Positions 17,704 through 25,526 of a DNA stretch of 37,662 nt are shown here, piece after piece. The position numbers and the translations under genes are program-made. The stretch comes from an uncultured Paracoccaceae bacterium (lineage in GTDB: Bacteria; Pseudomonadota; Alphaproteobacteria; Rhodobacterales; Rhodobacteraceae). Each line of letters opens with the position of its first letter. Positions within the stretch are counted from its first letter, which is position 1. A model generated the notes under the pieces. The model worked only from the letters and a program-made list of their open reading frames with translations, was not told the DNA's origin and searched no databases. The stretch is taken from contig CANLDN010000019.1 of NCBI GenBank assembly GCA_947489445.1, positions 1 to 37,662 of the forward strand, read 5' to 3'.

Positions 17704-18360
17704 TCAGACAAATCGTTGGGCTAGTTTACGAAACCAGGTCAGCAAGTGGCCGGCATGCGCATCAACGCCGTTTTCTACAGCGATCGCCTCAACCTCGTCA
17801 GCAAGGATACGCAGTGTTGCGTCGACACGTGCGATAAGTGACAGGTCCGCGGCAACAATGATGGCTTTTTCCGCGCCATGGCCCACCCACATTGCGTGCT
17901 GTCGCTGAACCAATCTGACCAGAGGAACGTCACCATTCGGGTGTTGTAGTCTGACGTCGCGGCCCCTGACTATTGCGAAGACGGGAACATCGAAGGTGTG
18001 TTCTTGACGCAATTGGAGAACCAGGCGCTGCAGCTTCTCCGCGTCCTGCGGTGCGCGGCTTTCGGCGGTATGCCCGTCAAGCGCCTGTCCAAGATCATCA
18101 TAGCCTTTACGGGTCTTTGCGGTGGACTGAATGGATTCGATGATCGCGGTGCCAAGGTCTTCTGGTGTTTCGGCCGTGCTGTTGGCAGATTCGCCGGGGC
18201 CGTCATCAACGCTTGGCCCGGGTGGCCGCTTTGTACAGCGGCCCATGCGTTTGTGCGTGGTCGGGGCGGCAAATCGCGGTGAGAACCCTGACAGCCTGCC
18301 CATTTCGTATTCATCGTCGTCAAGGCTGTCGGCGCTGTTGGATTTAATTTCGCCGGTCAT
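17704..18360 (-). CDS. T3SS-linked hypothetical protein downstream of sctV
   Basis: A 218-residue soluble protein that I do not recognise. The N-terminal half is low-complexity and acidic or Pro-rich (MTGEIKSNSADSLDDDEYEM and RPPGPSVDDGPGES). The C-terminal half looks folded: LQRLVLQLRQEHTFDVPVFA, DVPLVRLVQRQHAMWVG, then DATLRILADEVEAIAVENGV. It follows sctV by 22 bases, so is probably co-transcribed. A disordered N-terminus with a small folded C-terminus is reminiscent of needle-length (SctP) proteins, but no T3S4 signature is evident. A chaperone is also possible. Confidence 0.65.
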   Translation of the reverse strand: MTGEIKSNSADSLDDDEYEMGRLSGFSPRFAAPTTHKRMGRCTKRPPGPSVDDGPGESANSTAETPEDLGTAIIESIQSTAKTRKGYDDLGQALDGHTAESRAPQDAEKLQRLVLQLRQEHTFDVPVFAIVRGRDVRLQHPNGDVPLVRLVQRQHAMWVGHGAEKAIIVAADLSLIARVDATLRILADEVEAIAVENGVDAHAGHLLTWFRKLAQRFV

Positions 18361-18382
18361 GGTTGCTGTCCCTGTCCTGACT

Positions 18383-20485
18383 TCAGTTTGTCATCGCCAT
18401 CGTTTTGCCTCTCGGCTTAAATGCCGTGCTTTGTTTTGGAGCTTCGACCAGATCAAGCGGAACGGTCGGTATCTCTTTGGCAATTTCATGAGGTGCAAGC
18501 ACGGGCAATTGAATACCATTTGTCGCCAGGTGATTTCGGAGACGTCGGCGCAGGTCAGCGGGCGCGACAAGCGCCACCTGTCGCGCATTTGACCGTTGCC
18601 GGGTGTCGATGCGCCGTACAGCCGTGATCAGGCGATCATCGATTTCGGGTGTTAACGCCAGCGTTTCAGAGGCCTGATCGCGGTTGCTATCGCCACTTCG
18701 GGCTATCGCCCGGCGAATATCGCCTTCAAGCCGCGGCCCTAAAAGCGCAACCCCGAGCATGCCATCATCGCTTGCAATCCGATGACACAACTGCCGTTTC
18801 ATCGACTCGCGCAGACATTCCGCAAGGATGACGGGCGAATGTTCGTCCAGCGTTGTCAGCCAGTAATGAATGGACGCGACAAGCAAAGCAAAGGGTTTGA
18901 GCGGCACACCGTCTTCGATCAGATAACGGAACATCTTGTGCAAGGCACCTTCATTCAACTCTTCGGCGATCTTTTCCATCAACTGGGGTTCTGCTGCGCG
19001 GGCGTCCTCCAGAAGATTGCTGAAGACCGCAAAGGAGAAGAGCGCGCCAAGGTTTTGTTCATAAATCCTGAAGGCCAGGCAGGCGATCCCGGTTTCGGCC
19101 GTTTGTGGCACAAGTTCATGTGTGGCCAGATCGTTTCGCTTGTCATCAGAAAGCCAAGTGCCTTCGATGAGCGGCCATTTTACCGTATCCTCTGCACCCG
19201 ACAAACGCGCCAGCACGGCCCGATCACCGCCAATAATCAGCAGTGCATTGTCCGGCATTACCTGTCGATGCACAGGTACATCATCAATATCGATGATGAT
19301 GGTGTTTGCTTCCAGCTGCGTACAGGTTTCAATCAGAGGTTTGCCAAAGCATACACCGCGTACATGATAAAGCATCTGAAGGTGCCCACCCAATTCCGCG
19401 TCTACCGCTGCCAGATCAAGCTGATCTGCCAGGTTCTTCGCAATCTTCAGGCGAATCCTGTCCGATTGCGGCAGGTCATCGTTGTCTGCTTGCGCTTGAT
19501 CCAGCTCTGCTTGTTCCATTTGCCGAGCCGCCTCTTCGGCAGCAGCAGCCTTGACCGCGCGACGTACCATGGCCGAAACGATCAAAAGACCCACTGCCAT
19601 GGCCGCAAATGTAAGTGTTGGAAAGCCGGGGATCAGACCAATACCCAAAACAATCGGCGCTCCGACGGCTGGTACACGCGGATCGGCGATGATTTCTGCG
19701 GAAATGTCGGAGCCCAGATCCTTGCCACCCTGACCTTCGGCCCGGGTCACGACGATGCCCGCACAAAGCGACATCAGCAAGGCCGGTAACTGTGCGACAA
19801 GGCCGTCGCCCACGGTCAAGAGTGAAAAGATCCCAACTGCTTCGGAAAAACTGTAGCCATGCGCGGAGACACCGACAGCGATGCCGCCCAGCAAATTGAT
19901 GCAGATGATGATCAGGCCTGCGATCGCATCCCCTTTGACAAATTTCATTGCACCATCCATGGCCCCGAAAAAACGGCTGTCGCGATCAAGGCGCTGGCGC
20001 TTTTCGGCGGCCTCTTCGGCGGTCAGATTGCCGGCGCGGGCCTCGGCATCAATGCTCATCTGTTTGCCAGGTAAAGCATCAAGTGCAAATCGCGCGCCAA
20101 CCTCAGCGACGCGTTCAGCGCCTTTGGTAACAACGATGAATTGGACCACGGTGATAATCAGGAAGATGACCAAACCCACAGCGATGGAGCCGCCAACGAC
20201 AAAATCGCCGAACGTGCCAATGATATCACCCGCTTCAGCTTCGGTCAGGATAAGACGTGTTGTGCCGATGGACAACGCCAGCCGAAACGCCGTGCCCAAA
20301 AGAATGACAGATGGAAATGTTGAAAAATCTGAGGGGTGTTTGAGGTAAACAGCGACCATCAGAAGAGTGACGCCAAGCGTCATATTCACGGCCAGAAGTG
20401 TATCGATCAGCCCCGGACTTATGGGCACGACCATCAACGCAAGCGAGGCGACAATTAAAGCAACGAGAACGATATCCTTGCGCAT
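18383..20485 (-). CDS. sctV: T3SS export apparatus protein SctV
   Basis: A 700-residue SctV/FlhA/RhcV protein that forms the nonameric export channel and docks chaperone-substrate complexes. An N-terminal membrane domain with about eight helices includes the FHIPEP-type region FALDALPGKQMSIDAEARAG at 133-152. A large C-terminal cytoplasmic domain follows from about residue 330. Length and motif order are complete. It is on the opposite strand to sctJ-U, as in several split loci. An intrinsic terminator just upstream separates it from the 44-residue gene, so either read-through or a separate promoter supplies its transcript. Confidence 0.97.
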   Translation of the reverse strand: MRKDIVLVALIVASLALMVVPISPGLIDTLLAVNMTLGVTLLMVAVYLKHPSDFSTFPSVILLGTAFRLALSIGTTRLILTEAEAGDIIGTFGDFVVGGSIAVGLVIFLIITVVQFIVVTKGAERVAEVGARFALDALPGKQMSIDAEARAGNLTAEEAAEKRQRLDRDSRFFGAMDGAMKFVKGDAIAGLIIICINLLGGIAVGVSAHGYSFSEAVGIFSLLTVGDGLVAQLPALLMSLCAGIVVTRAEGQGGKDLGSDISAEIIADPRVPAVGAPIVLGIGLIPGFPTLTFAAMAVGLLIVSAMVRRAVKAAAAEEAARQMEQAELDQAQADNDDLPQSDRIRLKIAKNLADQLDLAAVDAELGGHLQMLYHVRGVCFGKPLIETCTQLEANTIIIDIDDVPVHRQVMPDNALLIIGGDRAVLARLSGAEDTVKWPLIEGTWLSDDKRNDLATHELVPQTAETGIACLAFRIYEQNLGALFSFAVFSNLLEDARAAEPQLMEKIAEELNEGALHKMFRYLIEDGVPLKPFALLVASIHYWLTTLDEHSPVILAECLRESMKRQLCHRIASDDGMLGVALLGPRLEGDIRRAIARSGDSNRDQASETLALTPEIDDRLITAVRRIDTRQRSNARQVALVAPADLRRRLRNHLATNGIQLPVLAPHEIAKEIPTVPLDLVEAPKQSTAFKPRGKTMAMTN

Positions 20486-20504
20486 AGCGACGGTCCTTGA
20501 ATTT

Positions 20505-20541
20505 AAAAAAACTGGCAGGGCAAGGGAGGTCGCCCTGCCAG
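20505..20541 (-). terminator. Rho-independent terminator between the 44-residue gene and sctV
   Basis: CTGGCAGGGC (20512-20521) and GCCCTGCCAG (20532-20541) form a perfect ten-base-pair GC-rich stem with a ten-base loop. Seven A's at 20505-20511 read as a U-run on the minus-strand transcript. It lies ten bases after the stop of the 44-residue gene and 20 bases before sctV. Confidence 0.88.
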
Positions 20542-20550
20542 ATGCCAGAG

Positions 20551-20685
20551 TTACCCGCTTGAGTTACTGGAGGCTTTAAGGGTTTCGCTCGCTGGCTTAA
20601 CCTCTTTGAACTTTTCCAACTGCTCCTTGGCCAATTCGAGCTGAATCGCTTTCATTTCTGCGCCAATTTCTGCAATGGTTGTCAT
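20551..20685 (-). CDS. Small T3SS-locus protein, 44 residues
   Basis: A short gene with a strong AAAGGAG site six bases before ATG at 20685 and a TAA stop followed by a clear terminator. The product is one charged amphipathic helix (EIGAEMKAIQLELAKEQLEK) with a Ser/Asn/Gly tail. It has no signal peptide or membrane span. Strong translation signals plus an immediate terminator suggest it is made in excess over downstream sctV. Size and helicity fit a small chaperone or a reduced secreted subunit. It is shorter than known needle proteins (about 70-85 residues). I recognise no family. Confidence 0.7.
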   Translation of the reverse strand: MTTIAEIGAEMKAIQLELAKEQLEKFKEVKPASETLKASSNSSG

Positions 20686-20798
20686 TGTCGTCTCCTTTCA
20701 GTGGATGCAGCCCGTTAGGGCTTGCTCTTGGTTCTGTGATTATTTGTGGTAATCACGTCGAAACCCACGGACCAACGGCACCATGGGAATGCGTTGCG

Positions 20799-21554
20799 TC
20801 AATTTTCATTGGCGCCTGTTCGGCCATCGTCAGACTGCATCGCGGTCAGTGTGTGGACAGGAACCACGTTTTCGAACAATTGCGCGATGGCGGCCTCACC
20901 ATAAGTCTCTGCTGATTTTGCTGTTCCGCGACGAACAACAATGACGTGAGGGCGCGGAATGGGGGCCTCCCTTTCGGCAAGGGACAAAATGGCCTCGACG
21001 ACTTCGACGGCCTTGGGTGGGCCGGACACGCGCACCGCATTTCCGTCGGCGATATGAATAAGACCAAGGCGGTCCGGATCGATTTCCGCTTCGATCAGTA
21101 TTCGCGCGACACGCTCTATGTCCAATCCGCCTAAGGGGATGAACCGGGTTTGCGTTTCGCCTCGCGCCGATACTTCGAGCACGCCACCATAAACAAACCA
21201 GTCAATGCTCGCCTCCGTCTCGATAAGCGACATCATATTTTGTACGGAGCCTGTTAACAGCAAGTTTGACACTTCGCCCCTTGCGGCATCGGAGATATGC
21301 GGGACAAGACCGTGATGTGCAGCGATCAGGTTGGTCGCGGTGGCGACATTGGCGGTAGTGATGCGTATCGCGTCGATGTTCCTAGCGACATTATTCTGTT
21401 GTGTGAATGTGTCGTTGATCGCGTCATTTGGCGCATAGGCCGACACAACAACGCCATCTTCTGTGACGGTTTGGATAGGAGTCTCTGCCCAAGCAGGGGC
21501 TGCAAGAGTCCCAAGTGCGATGATCTTGCTGAGCGTTGATATAGATACATGCAT
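20799..21554 (-). CDS. sctC1: Split secretin N-domain protein SctC1 (RhcC1/NolW-like)
   Basis: A 251-residue protein with a Sec signal peptide (cleavage likely after AWA, residues 21-23). It contains secretin periplasmic N0/N1-type domains: TTANVATATNLIAAHHGLVP, VSNLLLTGSVQNMMSLIETE, then TRFIPLGGLDIERVARILIE and VRVSGPPKAVEVVEAILSLA. The outer-membrane pore domain is absent and the gene stops cleanly. Rhizobial T3SSs split the secretin in the same way into RhcC1 (NolW) and RhcC2. The pore-forming half is not in this window. It is transcribed towards sctV and diverges from the sctI operon across about 200 bases that should hold both promoters. Confidence 0.82.
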   Translation of the reverse strand: MHVSISTLSKIIALGTLAAPAWAETPIQTVTEDGVVVSAYAPNDAINDTFTQQNNVARNIDAIRITTANVATATNLIAAHHGLVPHISDAARGEVSNLLLTGSVQNMMSLIETEASIDWFVYGGVLEVSARGETQTRFIPLGGLDIERVARILIEAEIDPDRLGLIHIADGNAVRVSGPPKAVEVVEAILSLAEREAPIPRPHVIVVRRGTAKSAETYGEAAIAQLFENVVPVHTLTAMQSDDGRTGANEN

Positions 21555-21755
21555 CTCGTCGATCCCAATTAGCGTTTCTCACACAAAAGCTAACCGGAGA
21601 GTTCACGTGATTTCGATCCGCTCATGCACTTAGCGGACAGCGAATGACTTTTCAGTTTCGTCGTAGCTACGCAAAAGCCTGAGTTGCAGTACGGATTGGG
21701 TGGTTTGATCCTGCACGGCATGCTGAAGCTGCTTAAACAACATGGAAAGGATTTG

Positions 21756-21923
21756 ATGATGGGAAATGAGACACAAAGTACTGAAGGATCGCTTGGATTA
21801 GGGCTTGATGCGGCACAGGAGGCCGAGGTCATGGAGACGATCGGAGTTATGATCGGCTTGCAAGTACTTATGGATAATCAAGAAGAAGAGGCGGACCTAT
21901 TTTCCGACGAAAATAGCGTATGA
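21756..21923 (+). CDS. Small acidic protein preceding sctI
   Basis: A 55-residue protein starting at a double ATG (21756 and 21759) preceded by AAAGG. It has a Gly/Ser N-terminus, a helix AAQEAEVMETIGVMIGLQVL and an acidic tail DNQEEEADLFSDE. Its stop overlaps the sctI start as ATGA. In Salmonella-type operons the needle gene sits directly before the rod gene, so this is the positional candidate for SctF. It is shorter and more acidic than known needles and lacks their conserved motifs. A co-chaperone is equally possible. Confidence 0.6.
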   Translation: MMGNETQSTEGSLGLGLDAAQEAEVMETIGVMIGLQVLMDNQEEEADLFSDENSV

Positions 21924-22300
21924 GCGTTCCGTCAAGCGATATTGCTGGTGTCGGCGCGCTGCGGCTCGCCGATGTCACACAGATGCAGCCTGCGGAGCTC
22001 GCTGCGCAACAGGACCTGTCACGGGCAGTTGGAAGCGCGATCCAAAAGGCGGTTACTCTTCCTGGCGGTGAAACCAGTTCAGCGAATCGTCCAAATTCAA
22101 TGCTGGAAAGGTCAACATCAAACGACTTCGTCCGCGAACAGCCCATGGAAGTTAACACAGATCTTGAGATAAGCCGCGAGATGGACCAGATGACAGATAA
22201 GTTCCGTGAACTGTATACGGACATGACCAATTTCAGCGTGACTTGGAGTATCGCCAAACGGACTGGTCGCGATGTCGAGACCCTGCTGAAAGGTCAATAA
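21920..22300 (+). CDS. sctI: T3SS inner rod/adapter protein SctI
   Basis: A 126-residue protein with a disordered N-terminal half and a helical C-terminus. The end segment (LYTDMTNFSVTWSIAKRTGR, then DVETLLKGQ) matches the usual SctI ending, in which a helix runs to a 'D-LL+.Q' terminus. SctI anchors the needle to the export gate. It lies between the 55-residue gene and sctD. The start overlaps the previous stop by ATGA. The family is short and diverged, so the call combines C-terminal pattern and order. Confidence 0.72.
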   Translation: MSVPSSDIAGVGALRLADVTQMQPAELAAQQDLSRAVGSAIQKAVTLPGGETSSANRPNSMLERSTSNDFVREQPMEVNTDLEISREMDQMTDKFRELYTDMTNFSVTWSIAKRTGRDVETLLKGQ

Positions 22301-22312
22301 GGAAAGAGGGAT

Positions 22313-23272
22313 ATGCCGATGCAATCCGCCGTTGTGACACATAGTCAAATCATCAAGGCAAAGGCGCTGGCTGTCGCGCAGCGCCTTTCGCCCGGCTCTT
22401 CGCAGTTGCCGCCGGTTACTCTGGACGTCAAGAACGGCGTGCATCAGGGCAGTGTTCTTGAACTTGACAACGCATCGTTCAGCATTGGCCCGACTTCCGA
22501 GACCGATGTCATGCTATTGGATGACGAGGCGCTTGGCGGCAACGCCACCATAACGATATCAGGCTCACTATTTGGGCCCGTCTTCACCGTAACGACCAAA
22601 AGATCCGACGTTCGCGTGAATGGCGTCATTGTCAAGCCAGACGGCGGATCCGCATCACATGTTTTGCCTTGTATAGTTGATTTTAACGGTATCAGGTTCG
22701 AATTGCGTACCGCGCAAAAGCTACGACCCAAGCTATTCGTGTACAACGAAGGCATCCTCGCCCCGCTGTTATTGGCAGCAGCAACGATGGCGTTCGGGGC
22801 TCAGGCTTATCTGTCCAGTCGCCCCCCCACCCTTGCGTTCGACATGCCAGAACCACAGCAGCAAACTGCCTCGGTCGCGAAACTGGAAAGCTCCGAAAAT
22901 CTGGTCCGGGAGATGATTGGTGAAGTCGGTTTGAGTGAGCGCCTGAACGTGGCGCAGACAGGAACCGACATGTTGGTGATCTCTGGGGAACTGCCGCCTG
23001 CTCTGATGCCCGAATGGCGCAGGATTCGTGGTGATGTTGATCGCGCCGTAGGTGGCGTTGCAATCGTCAGTAACGTCAGCGCCAGCGTCGGCCTTTCTGA
23101 ACTGCCACCCGTTGCAGCAGTCACGCTTGGCCCGCAACCCGCGGTTCATCTTACCAGCGGCAAAACACTGAACATTGGTGATGCGATCAGCGGCGACTGG
23201 GTGATCGTCGCCATTGATATCAATAATATCGAGATCATGCAGGGCAATGATGTTCTCACCATTGCTTTCTGA
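22313..23272 (+). CDS. sctD: T3SS inner-membrane ring protein SctD
   Basis: A 319-residue single-pass membrane protein. The N-terminal cytoplasmic part is FHA-like (GSVLELDNASFSIGPTSETD, then DDEALGGNATITI). One membrane helix lies at about 144-165 (LAPLLLAAATMAFGAQAYLS). The periplasmic part has ring-building domains and ends in GDAISGDWVIVAIDINNIEI. This is the SctD/YscD/PrgH layout, the partner ring of SctJ, though shorter than YscD (about 420). A clear AGGAAAGAGG lies before the ATG. Confidence 0.82.
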   Translation: MPMQSAVVTHSQIIKAKALAVAQRLSPGSSQLPPVTLDVKNGVHQGSVLELDNASFSIGPTSETDVMLLDDEALGGNATITISGSLFGPVFTVTTKRSDVRVNGVIVKPDGGSASHVLPCIVDFNGIRFELRTAQKLRPKLFVYNEGILAPLLLAAATMAFGAQAYLSSRPPTLAFDMPEPQQQTASVAKLESSENLVREMIGEVGLSERLNVAQTGTDMLVISGELPPALMPEWRRIRGDVDRAVGGVAIVSNVSASVGLSELPPVAAVTLGPQPAVHLTSGKTLNIGDAISGDWVIVAIDINNIEIMQGNDVLTIAF

Positions 23273-23283
23273 AGGAGACTGGC

Positions 23284-23706
23284 ATGGACCGAATTGATCG
23301 ACCGCGTTCTGAGCAGTCTGCGGGTGCGGATAAGGAGGCCATGGCACGGCTGGCCGACCTGTCAAACACCATCGATATTGCGCACGGCGAGGAAACGCGA
23401 AAACGTCCAACGGATTATCTCGAACGGCTCAAGAGCATTCAGCGGCGCCCGCCTGCGCTTCCGCTTGTGTCACCCACAACCACGGATAACGATCCGGTAA
23501 ACACCGTCGTCGCGCCAGAATTATCAAGATTATCGGAAACCGAGATATCAGAGTTCGAATTCGCAGTAGCGGAACTTGCCTGGCGGCTTGAGGGACCTAT
23601 CGCAGCGTCGACGGACCCCGAACTTCTGAAGGGTCATGAGTTGTTGTCGGAAACGGCGCGCATGTTCGAGCATCTGCACCTACTTCAAACCGGATCGGAG
23701 ACCTGA
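23284..23706 (+). CDS. Hypothetical T3SS-operon protein between sctD and TPR gene
   Basis: A soluble 140-residue protein with GGAG seven bases before the start. Its N-terminal half is charged and Pro-rich (KRPTDYLERLKSIQRRPPAL). The C-terminal half has two helices (SETEISEFEFAVAELAWRL and ELLKGHELLSETARMFEHLH). No family is recognised. Tight spacing to sctD (11 bases) and to the TPR-like gene (2 bases) puts it in the same operon. A small chaperone or export adapter is possible. Confidence 0.7.
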   Translation: MDRIDRPRSEQSAGADKEAMARLADLSNTIDIAHGEETRKRPTDYLERLKSIQRRPPALPLVSPTTTDNDPVNTVVAPELSRLSETEISEFEFAVAELAWRLEGPIAASTDPELLKGHELLSETARMFEHLHLLQTGSET

Positions 23707-23708
23707 AA

Positions 23709-23999
23709 ATGTTTCATTGTGCACCTTCGCTCCCTGCGGAAGCGCGCCCTCAGGATCAGGAGACATTGCGTAGTCTGGCAGCCACTTATCTTGCCTATGG
23801 CCTGCCCGCAAAGGCGCTCTCCATCTTAAATCTGGCGATATGGTTGGATAGTTCGGACAAACACACAATGATTCTGCTGGCCCATGCCGCATTTCATGCA
23901 GGTGATCACAGCAAAGGCGTCGCAGCTGTGGAACGCCTGCGTACAACTGCCGACCCGATCCCCGTTGATTTGCTCAGGTATTACCGACTGTGGACATAA
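23709..23999 (+). CDS. TPR-like small protein, possible SctG-type needle chaperone
   Basis: A 96-residue helical protein with tetratricopeptide-like pairs: LRSLAATYLAYGLPAKALSI, then HTMILLAHAAFHAGDHSKGV. Small TPR proteins of about this size (YscG, PscG) chaperone needle subunits, and larger ones (SycD) chaperone translocators. Position downstream of sctI-sctD fits such a role. The repeats are partial and no partner is certain. The stop overlaps a tiny GTG-started frame. Confidence 0.55.
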   Translation: MFHCAPSLPAEARPQDQETLRSLAATYLAYGLPAKALSILNLAIWLDSSDKHTMILLAHAAFHAGDHSKGVAAVERLRTTADPIPVDLLRYYRLWT

Positions 24000-24232
24000 C
24001 GCTGTCGACAAGGGATGCGACGGTTCGGTCGCCAACCCTCCGATCTCCGCAAAGCAACCCGTTAATCGTGCTGTCGTCGCACGCATGACATGTTTGACGC
24101 GATACGATCAATCGCTGACACTGAAGTACGGACACATAAATGACAAACCCGACTACCAACCCTGACGGGCCTGTCGATGCATCCTTATCTCGTACCTTGT
24201 TTCGCTCGCTCTTGAAACTCAAGGAAGTATGA
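23990..24232 (+). other. Chain of tiny overlapping reading frames
   Basis: Between the TPR-like gene and the 357-residue gene there is no ordinary gene. Instead there is a set of tiny frames: GTG 23990-24088 (32 residues), ATG 24085-24165 (26), ATG 24090-24143 (17) and ATG 24140-24232 (30). Links at 24085, 24140 and 24229 are ATGA stop/start overlaps. This is either the remains of a decayed small gene or translationally coupled mini-ORFs. None has a recognisable product. Confidence 0.35.
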
Positions 24233-25302
24233 ATATGACCATTCGTGAACCCGACGCCAATACCAACCTCAGCTGGACGCTTGAGGACACATCTTCATTT
24301 CAGGACGCAGCGGCGCTATTGCGTCCGGACCTCAGCGAATTGCGAACATCGTGTACGTCTGAGGGGGGATCGGATGCAGAGGTCAGAAATCGCATTGTTG
24401 ATATCCATCGCTATGGCAGATCGGCTTATGGCGAAAACATCCGCAAAGTTGGTAGAAACATTTTTCCCCTGATCATTGCCCGCGATACAGAGCCGGAAAA
24501 GGATCGCCTGGACCCTGGGAGCCAGGGTGTCGGCGGAATCTATACGCTATTTCTTGCTGACGGTACCACTCACTCAATTCAACCCACGCATCAGTCTTAT
24601 GAATTACTGAAAAGTCTGGCGCATCAACCACTAGCGGCATTCTCTATTCTGAGTCCGTATTTTTCCAATCCGCATGCAGATTCGTGGCTGGGTCCCATAC
24701 GTGCGATGCAAGAAAAAGTTCACGCAGCGCAAAGGGCCCTTTCGCATTCAGATAAGTCAACACTTAGTAAGTCTCAAAGTGTGTTGGCTAACGAGATGTT
24801 AGATCACACGGATCAGTACATTTCATCCATTATTCAAGCGCGTTCAGTCAGTGAGACAGGATTCAAAACTTACACAGGAAAAATGCGGCCAAATATCAGA
24901 CAGTGCATGGATGCTGCCGCCGACATTCAGATGTCATCATGCATGGATGCTCTGAAGAAATGGAAAGATATGCTCGGCGCGGTTGAGTGGCGCAAGCTCT
25001 ACGTTGTGGTCACAACAATATGGCCTGTATCTGAATATAGTCCGCGCTGGCAGTTGTTCCGCACGCTGATGGACGACGACAAAATTGGCAATCATCTTCT
25101 AACCGCTGAGGGTGTCAAGACAACGGAGGAAGCGCGCGACTTTCTTGGTCGTATCGTTGCTGATCGCTATGCTGCTCGCTTGATCTTGGAGGCCAACGAT
25201 ACGCGTGGATGTCGTATGGTCCAAGCCATTTCATCAAAGACTGATGTCGTTGCCGACTCTGCCTATGCAGCTTTGTGTCGGCATTCGCAAAGGATCGAAT
25301 GA
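24229..25302 (+). CDS. Hypothetical 357-residue protein at end of T3SS operon
   Basis: A soluble protein with no signal peptide. The N-terminal third is polar and Thr/Ser-rich, as in many T3SS substrates. The middle has GGIYTLFLADGTTHSIQPTH and helices. The C-terminal part (about 235-330) is dense: MRPNIRQCMDAAADIQMS, EWRKLYVVVTTIWPVSEYSP, LLTAEGVKTTEEARDFLGRI. The 'EW..L.VVV' phrase recalls an uncharacterised domain I associate with fungal and bacterial hypothetical proteins; this is from memory only. A start overlap with the previous tiny frame places it in the sctI-D transcript. It could be an effector, a translocon component or an assembly factor. Confidence 0.75.
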   Translation: MNMTIREPDANTNLSWTLEDTSSFQDAAALLRPDLSELRTSCTSEGGSDAEVRNRIVDIHRYGRSAYGENIRKVGRNIFPLIIARDTEPEKDRLDPGSQGVGGIYTLFLADGTTHSIQPTHQSYELLKSLAHQPLAAFSILSPYFSNPHADSWLGPIRAMQEKVHAAQRALSHSDKSTLSKSQSVLANEMLDHTDQYISSIIQARSVSETGFKTYTGKMRPNIRQCMDAAADIQMSSCMDALKKWKDMLGAVEWRKLYVVVTTIWPVSEYSPRWQLFRTLMDDDKIGNHLLTAEGVKTTEEARDFLGRIVADRYAARLILEANDTRGCRMVQAISSKTDVVADSAYAALCRHSQRIE

Positions 25303-25445
25303 GAGATACGTAGCTCAGATCTCTGACTTTGTGGCTGATGAGACCAAGCTGGCTGATGGAGCGGGCAAGCTCTGATGAGTCAGCATCAGGTGCTCTATCT
25401 GATCCCATCCGGCGCGATCCACACGACCATAAGGTAATAGGCCGG

Positions 25446-25476
25446 TGTCAAATAAAATCTGTCAGGTTTTTGTCAG
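25446..25476 (+). promoter_or_regulatory. TGTCA direct repeats upstream of the LuxR-type regulator
   Basis: TGTCA occurs at 25446-25450, 25460-25464 and 25471-25475. The last two extend to TGTCAG and are 11 bases apart, one helical turn on the same face. They sit 50-80 bases before the GTG start of the response regulator. Tandem direct repeats at this spacing are a common response-regulator binding layout, so this is a candidate operator. Confidence 0.35.
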
Positions 25477-25526
25477 CTCTTTGGCGTAGTTTGATTTCGC
25501 CATCGTTGAACATCTAGGAGACTCTC

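Noticed and set aside
18782..19789. Plus-strand frame of 335 codons
   Set aside because: It lies entirely antisense to sctV, which is unambiguous.
10039..20485. Flagellar export genes (fliP/Q/R, flhA/B, fliI) instead of T3SS
   Set aside because: SctJ-type lipoprotein, SctD, a secretin N-domain, the J-K-L-N-O-Q-R-S-T-U order and the absence of flagellin, hook, rod or motor genes favour a non-flagellar T3SS.
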